From Treponema sp. (GTDB lineage: Bacteria; Spirochaetota; Spirochaetia; Treponematales; Breznakiellaceae): a stretch of DNA of 33,028 nucleotides. This document shows positions 7,249 to 13,601 of the stretch, piece by piece. Each line of letters starts with the position of its first letter. Positions within the stretch are counted from its first letter, which is position 1. The notes under the pieces were generated by a model. It was not told the origin of the DNA and did not search any database. It saw only the letters and a program-made list of their open reading frames with translations. Both the position numbers and the translations under genes were made by a program. The stretch lies in assembly GCA_031265825.1 (NCBI GenBank), contig JAISCD010000117.1, positions 1 to 33,028 on the forward strand, given 5' to 3'.

Positions 7249-7458
7249 CAGGCTTTAAATTCATGGAGTCAGGTTTTGAATTCATTGAGTCAGCTTTTAA
7301 ATTCATAGAGTCAAACTTTGAATTCATAGAGTCAAGTTTTGAATTCATAGAGTCAAGTTTTGAATTCATGGAGTCAAGTTTTGAATTCATGGAGTCAGGT
7401 TTTAAATTCATAGAGTCAGGTTTTAAATTCATAGAGTCAGACTTTGAATTCATAGAGT
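7249..7458. repeat. 21-bp minisatellite B (10 units)
   Basis: Ten uninterrupted units of exactly 21 bp, consensus CAAGTTTTGAATTCATAGAGT. The array is open in a frame on both strands (heptads like SSFEFIE on plus, MNSKLDS on minus) but has no ribosome site or plausible start. It ends 13 bp before the Shine-Dalgarno sequence of the gene at 7480, so it forms that gene's 5' leader. Confidence 0.95.
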
Positions 7459-7479
7459 ATTTTTAGAGGAGGGATGAAC

Positions 7480-8118
7480 ATGGGTTTCATGCCATTTGGA
7501 GAAAAAGGATTTTCGGATTTCGCCGAAGTTTTTACGGAAACGACGGAGGATCTCGCCGCGGCGCTGGGCATCTCAGCGGAGGCGGCGACGAAGCTAAAGG
7601 CGCTGTTCACCGCGTACAAGGCGGCGTATACGGCGTGCGAGGCGCCCAACGCGGGACCTATTGACCGCGAAGATCGCAAGGAGAAGCGGGTCGCGTTGGA
7701 AGCCGAGATACGGAGGATCAAGAACGCGTACATCGACGGAGACCCCAAGGGGGTGGTAACCAACGAGGTGCGGATGCAGTTCGGACTGCCGCCGCGGGAC
7801 GTGATCCACACGCCGATTGAGCCGCCGCGAGAGATACCGGCGTTCACGCTGGAGTCGGGCGGGTACTTGCAGGTAACCGTGACGCATCCTGCGAGGCCCG
7901 CGAGTTACAATGGCGCGGTGTTGTTCTATAGGGTAAGTGATGAACCGATCACGAGCCATGAGGAATTGACGTCGTCGAAGTTGCTCACGCGGGTGAAGGA
8001 GACGCTGGTATTCAAGGACACGGAGCGGCTGAAGACGCTGTCAGCGGCGCTGTGCTGGGAGAACGAGAAGGGACAACTCGGTCCCGTGTCGCCGATACAG
8101 GTGATAATCATCGTTTAA
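7480..8118 (+). CDS. Two-part hypothetical protein, paralogue of the protein at 28772
   Basis: 212 residues; function unknown. The N-terminal half (about 1-105) looks helical and charged. The C-terminal half (about 110-212) looks like a beta-sandwich, ending in a strand pattern ALCWENEKGQLGPVSP. The protein encoded at 28772-29434 matches in order: an AxAL-I-A-EAT helix, a KA..EA.. segment with a PI motif, R-Q-GL...D..HTP near the junction, P-FTL, and a final A-x-W-x-N-x-KGQ-x-GP-x-S. I chose the ATG at 7480 because GAGGAGGG is six bases before it; the ATG at 7474 abuts that site. No signal peptide is seen. The 21-bp array B forms the leader, and the lipoprotein gene follows after a twin hairpin element. 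The gene is real; the role is unknown. Confidence 0.85.
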   Translation: MGFMPFGEKGFSDFAEVFTETTEDLAAALGISAEAATKLKALFTAYKAAYTACEAPNAGPIDREDRKEKRVALEAEIRRIKNAYIDGDPKGVVTNEVRMQFGLPPRDVIHTPIEPPREIPAFTLESGGYLQVTVTHPARPASYNGAVLFYRVSDEPITSHEELTSSKLLTRVKETLVFKDTERLKTLSAALCWENEKGQLGPVSPIQVIIIV

Positions 8119-8132
8119 GAGGAGAAATATCC

Positions 8133-8291
8133 CGGCGGTGCGCCGCCGAGGATAGAGCGGTTGTGGTACGCGCAGTATTGCGTACAAAAGTGTATTTTTT
8201 AGCGTTTGTTGTGCAGAAACTTCTGACACTAACGTCCACGGCGGTGCGCCGCCGTGAATAGCGGCTGTAGTACGCGCAGGATTGCGTACAA
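8133..8291. repeat. Twin two-hairpin element (direct repeat of about 55 bp)
   Basis: Copy 1 is 8133-8187 and copy 2 is 8239-8291. Each has a perfect GC hairpin (CGGCGGTGCGCCGCCG; extended to CACGGCGGTGCGCCGCCGTG in copy 2) followed about 17 bp later by a second stem, GTACGC...GCGTAC. The two copies lie between the hypothetical gene and the lipoprotein gene. Copy 2 ends 11 bases before the lipoprotein's ribosome site, so it could affect mRNA stability or translation. Confidence 0.85.
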
Positions 8292-8314
8292 TATTAAGAA
8301 TGGAGGAAAAGAGA

Positions 8315-9247
8315 ATGAAAAAGATAAATAACAAAGTTAGGGAGGGGATTATGGTAAAGAAGGCGGCGTTGAAGAAGGCGTTAGGCGTGGCGGTGGTAGT
8401 GTTGGGAACGCTTGTTACCGCGTGCAGTGAATCGGAATCCGAGCCGAAACCACAGCCACAGCCAGATCCCAACCCCTGCGAATGTCTGCCGGGACAGGAA
8501 CATTGGGACGCGTGCGAATGTGGCGCGGACGAGGGGGAGTGCGATTGCACGGTTATAGATTACAAGACATTGACGAATGGCATCCGCGTTTATCGCGGCG
8601 ATGGCGTGATGGGTGAGCAAATGGACGCGGCGGTTGTGAATGTACAGAATGGCTGGGACGGATTGGACGCGGGCGATGCGGCATTGATGGATGACAAGGT
8701 AGAAAGAATTATCATTGTGTCCGGGGCGAATGGCTTGGATGCGGTGGACGCGAAATGGGTTGTGAAATTGGGCGCGACCCAGGACGCGGCGGCGGTAACA
8801 ACGGCGTTGAAGAACTATCTGGATACGCAAATCGACCCACTCTGCGTATGTGTCGAGAAAAACCATCTGGGTATCGGCGAAACCTGCGAATGTGACGGGT
8901 TGCGCGACTGCGAGTGTGGGTTGCAGGTTTACGGCACATTGGGCGATGCCGCCAATACGCCGATTTATCGCAGTGGCGATGTTTCCGACACCGATATGGC
9001 AACGGCGGTTGCCAATGCGCAAAGCGCATATCAGCTGTTGGACAGCATTGATAAATTAGAATTAAATGGAAAAATACATGAAATGCGGATTATGTCGGGG
9101 GGTGGGTATACCTATGTGGATGATGGGAAATTAATACTTAGTATCGTTTATAATATGAGTGTTGGTGCCATAAAAACTCGTTTTACAAGAATTGGTGATG
9201 GAACGACACAACCAACCATTGCCCAAGTTCAGACAAATAGCAAATAA
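8315..9247 (+). CDS. Cysteine-rich lipoprotein with duplicated domain
   Basis: A lysine-rich N-terminus, a hydrophobic stretch (GVAVVVLGTLVTAC) and the lipobox VTAC indicate export and lipid attachment at Cys. A short Glu/Pro/Gln linker follows. Then come two Cys-rich strings (CECLPGQEHWDACECG with GECDC, and CVCV...CECDGLRDCECG). Each precedes a similar domain of about 80 residues that begins I-Y-R-x-G-D, continues AxxVANxQ, I-x-I-x-SG, and ends in a KxxxxRIGD-like stretch. The start at 8315 has TGGAGGA eight bases upstream. A second ATG at 8351 with GGAGGGG very close is the alternative, and the TTG at 8282 lies within a hairpin. Function not recognised. A strong terminator follows at 9266. 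Confidence 0.85.
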   Translation: MKKINNKVREGIMVKKAALKKALGVAVVVLGTLVTACSESESEPKPQPQPDPNPCECLPGQEHWDACECGADEGECDCTVIDYKTLTNGIRVYRGDGVMGEQMDAAVVNVQNGWDGLDAGDAALMDDKVERIIIVSGANGLDAVDAKWVVKLGATQDAAAVTTALKNYLDTQIDPLCVCVEKNHLGIGETCECDGLRDCECGLQVYGTLGDAANTPIYRSGDVSDTDMATAVANAQSAYQLLDSIDKLELNGKIHEMRIMSGGGYTYVDDGKLILSIVYNMSVGAIKTRFTRIGDGTTQPTIAQVQTNSK

Positions 9248-9265
9248 TAAATAAAGAGCAAAGGA

Positions 9266-9306
9266 AGAAGAAGCCGTCCGGGGGTAAGCCGGGCGGCTCT
9301 TCTTTT
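9266..9306 (+). terminator. Rho-independent terminator of the lipoprotein gene
   Basis: AGAAGAAGCCGTCCGG pairs with CCGGGCGGCTCTTCT around a GGGTAAG loop, followed by TTTT. Near-identical hairpins preceded by the same GAGCAAAGGAAG lead-in stand downstream of the genes at 28772 and 30493. Confidence 0.9.
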
Positions 9307-9789
9307 AGCGCAAGGGTGTCAGACAAATAGCAATGAGCAAAGAGCAATTAGTAATGAGCAAAGGAAGACCAGCGGCAGATTTCGCACGCGAGGCGGGGTG
9401 CAGGCGCGGTGTCTGACACCGTAACAAGGGGCGGAGTTAGAGTCGGTGTCTGACAAAGTCGCAGAAGTTAAAAAAGGTTTTTAATGGTAGCCAATAGAAC
9501 TTGCAGAGCAAGCTTTCCTGCACATCCAACAATATAGCTTTCAGAGCTGGAATAATATCCATGATTCTTTATTTGCTTTACTTCTTTTACTTCGCGGTCT
9601 CATAATATTTTTGATAATATTTTAAATATACCTTGTTTATATTTTATTTTTATTATAAAATATAATAAATGGTTGGAAAAAGACGGCGTAACATTTAGCC
9701 GCGAAGACGATGGGAGAAGCCGAGATATTTACGATTTAATTTAATCGCCCGCTTTTTGAAAACCTTTATAATTTATTTTTGGAGGCTTT
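9307..9789. other. Intergenic region with repeats and an AT-rich segment
   Basis: 9316-9450 holds several TCTGACA or TCAGACA cores, including the perfect CGGTGTCTGACACCG at about 9406, and AGCAAAGAGCAAT-like short repeats. From about 9480 the sequence is AT-rich. A stop-free plus-strand frame 9565-9744 ends in a protein-like stretch (WLEKDGVTFSREDDG...) but has no start or ribosome site, so a gene remnant is possible but unproven. No clear promoter for ppdK is seen; TATAAT lies at about 9765. Confidence 0.5.
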
Positions 9790-12700
9790 ATGCTTAAACA
9801 AAAAAACATTTATTTCTTCGGCGATAAAAACGCGAATGGAGAAATATATGCCGAAGGTACCGCCGATATGAAGGATATTCTCGGCGGTAAAGGCGCTAAT
9901 TTGGCGGAAATGACGAATCTCGGTATTCCTGTTCCGCCCGGTTTCACTATTTCTATAGAGGTGTGCGACGCTTTTTATAAACTCAGAAAGAAATACCCTG
10001 AGGGTTTCGACAAAGATGTTCAGAAGAGTTTAAAAAGACTAGAGCGGGCGCAGGGGAAAAGATTGGGCGATCCAAAAGACCCGCTTCTTGTTTCGGTACG
10101 CTCAGGCGCTCCTGTTTCTATGCCCGGCATGATGGACACTATTCTGAACCTCGGCATAAACGACAGGGCGGTTAATGGATTATCGGAAAAAACAAAAAAT
10201 CCCCGCTTCGCCTGGGACGCTTACCGCCGCTTTATTCAAATGTACGGAAACGTCGTTTTAGGAATCGACCACGCGAAATTTGAGGAAGCAATAAAGGCGA
10301 TAAAAGCCGAGAAAAATATCGTCTATGACAAGGATTTAACAGCGGAAGATTTAGAGTGCTTAGTCGACGATTATAAGGAAATTGTACTCGAAAATACAGG
10401 AAGAGATTTTCCTCAAAATCCAATCGATCAATTATGGGGTGCCATTGGCGCGGTATTCGGTTCGTGGAATAATGAGCGCGCTATAAAATACCGCGAAATT
10501 GAAAACATCAAAAATATAAAAGGTACCGCGGTAAATGTACAGTCAATGGTATTCGGTAATATGGGCGAAGCTTCCGGTACCGGCGTGTGTTTTAGCAGAA
10601 ACGCCTCAACCGGCGAAAAGATTTTTGACGGCGAATATTTGATGAACGCTCAAGGCGAAGATGTTGTCGCAGGTATCCGCACTCCAGAAAAAATCGCCAC
10701 GCTGGAAGAAAGAAACAAAAAGATTTATAAACAATTAGTAAAAATTAAAAATGATTTGGAAAAACATTTCCACGATATGCAAGATATTGAATTCACCGTT
10801 CAAGAGGGGAAATTGTTCTTATTGCAGACCCGCAACGGTAAACGCTCAGGCGCAGCTGCGGTCAAAATCGCGGTTGATATGGTCAAGGAAAAGCTCATCG
10901 ACAAAGAAACCGCAATCAAGCGCATAACCGCGGAACTTCTCGACCAAGTCCTGCATCCTATCATTAAGGCGGATGCTCTCAAAAAGGCTGTTCTGTTGAC
11001 ACATGGTATCGACGCATCTCCGGGCGCGGGGCGCGGACGTATTGTCTTCTCCGCTTACGAAGCCGAAGAATGGAACGAGCGCGGCGAAAGAGTCTTGCTC
11101 GTGCGGCAGGATACTAGTCCTGAAGACATCGGCGGTATGGTCGCATCACAGGGTATTCTTACCTCTACCGGTGGACGTACAAGCCACGCGGCAGTTGTCG
11201 CCCGTCAGCTCGGAACGCCGTGTATCTGCGGCGCAAAAGACATCGCCATCACCGATAAACAGGTAGTCATTGGCGAAAAGACTTTCAACGAGGGCGACTG
11301 GATAACCATCGACGGCTCAACCGGCAACGTCTACGAAGGACAGCTCGAATTAGTCGCGCCGGAAATTACAGGAGAAGTACAGACATTCATGAGTTGGTGC
11401 GACGACGTCCGCTCTAAATCTGTCCGTAATACCCCGACAGGCTCTATCAGAGGCTTTGATGTGCGGGCAAACGCGGACTTACCCGACCAAGCTAAACGCG
11501 CCTTTGACTTCGGCGCTCAAGGAGTTGGTCTTTGCAGGACCGAACATATGTTCTTCGACAAGGCTAAACTGATTCACTTCCGCGCCATGATCGCCGCAGA
11601 TTCCGAAGAAGAACGCAAAACAGCTCTGCAAAAGATTCTTCCACTACAGAAGAGTGACTTCTATGGCATATTCAAGGCTATGGAAGGACGACCTGTTATC
11701 ATCCGTCTGCTCGACCCGCCCCTCCACGAATTCGTTCCGCATACACCAGAGGAAGTTCAGGAACTTGCTGAGTATATGGGCGTTCCGGTCGAGACGCTTC
11801 AGCCTAAACTCGACAAACTCAAAGAGCAAAACCCTATGCTTGGGCATCGCGGTTGCCGCCTCGCGGTAACGTATCCAGAAATCTATGATATGCAAGTAGA
11901 AGCTATTGCTCTTGCCGCGGTTGAGTGTATTAAAGAAAAGATTCAGGTGAATCCAGAGATCATGATTCCCATCGTAATAACGGCAAGGGAACTGCGGCTC
12001 TTAAAGCCTCATGCACAAATGGTATTGCAGCGCGTTTTTAGCGAGGCTGGTATCAAGAAACCGCCAAAAGTGAAAATTGGTACCATGATTGAAGTACCAA
12101 GAGCCGCCATTCGCGCTGGACATATCGCCCAATACGCGGATTTCTTCAGTTTTGGTACCAATGACCTTACCCAAATGACGTTTGCCTTTAGCCGCGATGA
12201 CGTGGCTTCATTCCTGCCGTCCTATCTGAAAACACAGGAAGTCGTGGACTCAAGGGGTAATGTAAAAAAACAACCTGTGCTTGACGTTGATCCGTTCAAA
12301 TCTATCGACGAGGAAGGCGTAGGTTTTCTCATTGACTATGCAACCAAAGCAGGACATGGACAAAATCCAGACCTCAAGGTCGGTATCTGTGGTGAACATG
12401 GAGGTGATCCCAAAACCATTGATTTCTGCTATCGTGTCGGATTGAATTATGTGTCCTGCTCCCCATTCCGTGTGCCGCTTGCGCGTCTCGCGGGCGCTCA
12501 GGCAGTCATTAAAAACAGAACGGTAGTGGAGGAGTTTCCCAAAACGCCGGCTTCAAAGCCTGAACGCAAACGTAAAGCTACCCAAATTACGCAACCCGTA
12601 ACCTCAGCAAGGAAAAGAGGACGCCCTAGAATTAACGCGGTCAAAGTAAGCCAGAACGAAGTGGACTTTGTGGAGAAAAATACAGCGGTGGTTGCTGGAG

Positions 12701-12879
12701 TCGTTAAGAAACGCGGTCGTCCTGCGAAAGCCGTAAACGTCAATGCGAGCCTCGTAGCCGCCGTCGCCGAAAATGTCAAGAAGCGCGGACGCAAAAAATC
12801 GGAAGCCATTCAGGAAACTGTTGTCGAAACCCCTATTCCAATCAAGAGAAAAAGAGGCAGACCGGCAAAAAACAAATAA
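9790..12879 (+). CDS. ppdK: Pyruvate, phosphate dikinase with AT-hook-like C-terminal tail
   Basis: Interconverts pyruvate, ATP and Pi with PEP, AMP and PPi in the cytoplasm; in many anaerobes it serves glycolysis or gluconeogenesis. The N-terminal nucleotide-binding part begins GGKGANLAEMTNLGIPVPPG (about 34-53). The phosphohistidine swivel motif GGRTSHAAVVARQLGTPC contains His466, and the PEP-binding TIM barrel ends with GICGEHGGDP (Cys867). The enzyme body ends near residue 905, the usual PPDK size. Then comes an extra tail of about 124 residues with four KRGRP-type AT-hook motifs: RKRGRPR (941-947), KKRGRPAK (973-980), KKRGRKK (997-1003) and KRKRGRPAK (1019-1027). These are separated by Val/Ala/Asn/Glu-rich linkers. 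GGAGG lies five bases before the ATG. The enzyme call is firm; DNA binding by the tail is inference. Confidence 0.97.
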   Translation: MLKQKNIYFFGDKNANGEIYAEGTADMKDILGGKGANLAEMTNLGIPVPPGFTISIEVCDAFYKLRKKYPEGFDKDVQKSLKRLERAQGKRLGDPKDPLLVSVRSGAPVSMPGMMDTILNLGINDRAVNGLSEKTKNPRFAWDAYRRFIQMYGNVVLGIDHAKFEEAIKAIKAEKNIVYDKDLTAEDLECLVDDYKEIVLENTGRDFPQNPIDQLWGAIGAVFGSWNNERAIKYREIENIKNIKGTAVNVQSMVFGNMGEASGTGVCFSRNASTGEKIFDGEYLMNAQGEDVVAGIRTPEKIATLEERNKKIYKQLVKIKNDLEKHFHDMQDIEFTVQEGKLFLLQTRNGKRSGAAAVKIAVDMVKEKLIDKETAIKRITAELLDQVLHPIIKADALKKAVLLTHGIDASPGAGRGRIVFSAYEAEEWNERGERVLLVRQDTSPEDIGGMVASQGILTSTGGRTSHAAVVARQLGTPCICGAKDIAITDKQVVIGEKTFNEGDWITIDGSTGNVYEGQLELVAPEITGEVQTFMSWCDDVRSKSVRNTPTGSIRGFDVRANADLPDQAKRAFDFGAQGVGLCRTEHMFFDKAKLIHFRAMIAADSEEERKTALQKILPLQKSDFYGIFKAMEGRPVIIRLLDPPLHEFVPHTPEEVQELAEYMGVPVETLQPKLDKLKEQNPMLGHRGCRLAVTYPEIYDMQVEAIALAAVECIKEKIQVNPEIMIPIVITARELRLLKPHAQMVLQRVFSEAGIKKPPKVKIGTMIEVPRAAIRAGHIAQYADFFSFGTNDLTQMTFAFSRDDVASFLPSYLKTQEVVDSRGNVKKQPVLDVDPFKSIDEEGVGFLIDYATKAGHGQNPDLKVGICGEHGGDPKTIDFCYRVGLNYVSCSPFRVPLARLAGAQAVIKNRTVVEEFPKTPASKPERKRKATQITQPVTSARKRGRPRINAVKVSQNEVDFVEKNTAVVAGVVKKRGRPAKAVNVNASLVAAVAENVKKRGRKKSEAIQETVVETPIPIKRKRGRPAKNK

Positions 12880-12886
12880 CGCTAAT

Positions 12887-12937
12887 ATTTTCACAAGAAA
12901 TACGAATTCCTTTATAATTCATGTTTCTTGTGAAAAT
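12887..12937 (+). terminator. Inverted repeat after ppdK, possible terminator
   Basis: A perfect 14-bp inverted repeat, ATTTTCACAAGAAA (12887-12900) with TTTCTTGTGAAAAT (12924-12937), begins eight bases after the ppdK stop. It lacks an immediate U run, so it may terminate transcription weakly or protect the 3' end. It could also be the end of an inserted element. Confidence 0.5.
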
Positions 12938-13254
12938 GGCGATGTTTCTTTTTTCTTGATAATTTTTGTAAGCGTTGTAATATACAATATATCGGGAATA
13001 AAAAATGGTCAAATATTTCATTTAAAAACTTCGATGATTATAGAAAATCTTTCTTTTCCAACATTAACGATCGAGCTTAATGGAGTTATTCAAACCGCTC
13101 TGAAAAACTGTTTGAGGATATATTTAATGTACAGGAAAAAATAAAGTTTATTATTTTTATTCACGTTGTCGCAGAGACAAAAACGGAATCCATATCCAAG
13201 ATGATAAACATAACGCTTTCATGTAAAACAGACTCTCAAGCATATTACCAATAA
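12934..13254 (+). pseudogene. Possible broken gene with an in-frame stop
   Basis: One plus-strand frame is open from 12934 to 13254 except for a single TAA at 13078. It reads like protein on both sides: FCKRCNIQYIGNKKWSNI before the stop, and RSEKLFEDIFNVQEKIKF then HVVAETKTESISK after it. It has no start codon with a ribosome site and sits between ppdK and the tRNA terminator. The competing frame ending at 13144 is less protein-like. The family is not recognised; the AT-rich composition suggests foreign origin. Chance openness in AT-rich DNA cannot be excluded. Confidence 0.3.
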
Positions 13255-13305
13255 AAAAGCTGGCATTTACTGCACTCGTAAAAAGTGCGATAAACACCAG
13301 CTTTT
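13255..13305 (-). terminator. Terminator of tRNA-Phe
   Basis: A long, slightly interrupted hairpin with outer stem AAAAGCTGG/CCAGCTTTT and inner stem GCACT/AGTGC. Read on the minus strand it ends in a run of T, ten bases after the tRNA 3' end. The symmetrical A and T runs make it potentially bidirectional. Confidence 0.85.
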
Positions 13306-13314
13306 CATTGTAAT

Positions 13315-13387
13315 TGCCGCCAAAGGGAATTGAACCCTTGACACAAGGATTTTCAGTCCTTTGCTCTACCGACTGAGCTACAGCGGC
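13315..13387 (-). tRNA. tRNA-Phe (GAA anticodon)
   Basis: The minus strand gives a 73-base cloverleaf. The acceptor stem GCCGCTG pairs with TGGCGGC-type ends (one G-T pair), followed by a D-arm GCTCAGTCGGTAGAGC. The anticodon arm AAGGACTGAAAATCCTT has GAA in the loop, and the T-arm AAGGGTTCAATTCCCTT holds the conserved TTCAA. The 3' CCA is not encoded. A near-perfect promoter and a terminator flank it, so it is an independent unit. Confidence 0.97.
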
Positions 13388-13404
13388 TTTTTAATCAATA
13401 AGGA

Positions 13405-13433
13405 AATATATAACAATTCAAAAAAAATGTCAA
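13405..13433 (-). promoter_or_regulatory. Promoter of tRNA-Phe
   Basis: On the minus strand TTGACA (13433-13428), a 17-bp T-rich spacer and TATATT (13410-13405) lie 17 bases before the tRNA. Confidence 0.85.
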
Positions 13434-13601
13434 GCAGGTAAAGGAGAAAACGCAGAAAATAATGGAGTCGACTCATAAAGCGTGATAGAAAGTAAAGTTC
13501 GGACTGTATAGTTTGCAAGTATTACATTCTGTTTGTAGGCAATCCTGAATTTCACTTGACTGACTTATTGCAACATCATACATTCCACATCGACTCGTCA
13601 A

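Noticed and set aside
7235-7466. Small proteins of MNSKLDS or FEFIESS repeats on either strand
   Set aside because: Openness follows from a 21-bp unit free of stops; neither strand has a ribosome site or promoter suited to it.
9565-9744. Stop-free plus-strand frame before ppdK
   Set aside because: No start or ribosome site; AT-rich DNA makes chance openness likely. Only its last 25 codons look protein-like.
12773-13144. 123-codon plus-strand frame overlapping the ppdK end
   Set aside because: The first part is a shadow of the ppdK tail. The rest is less protein-like than the alternative frame with the internal stop, and no ribosome site is present.
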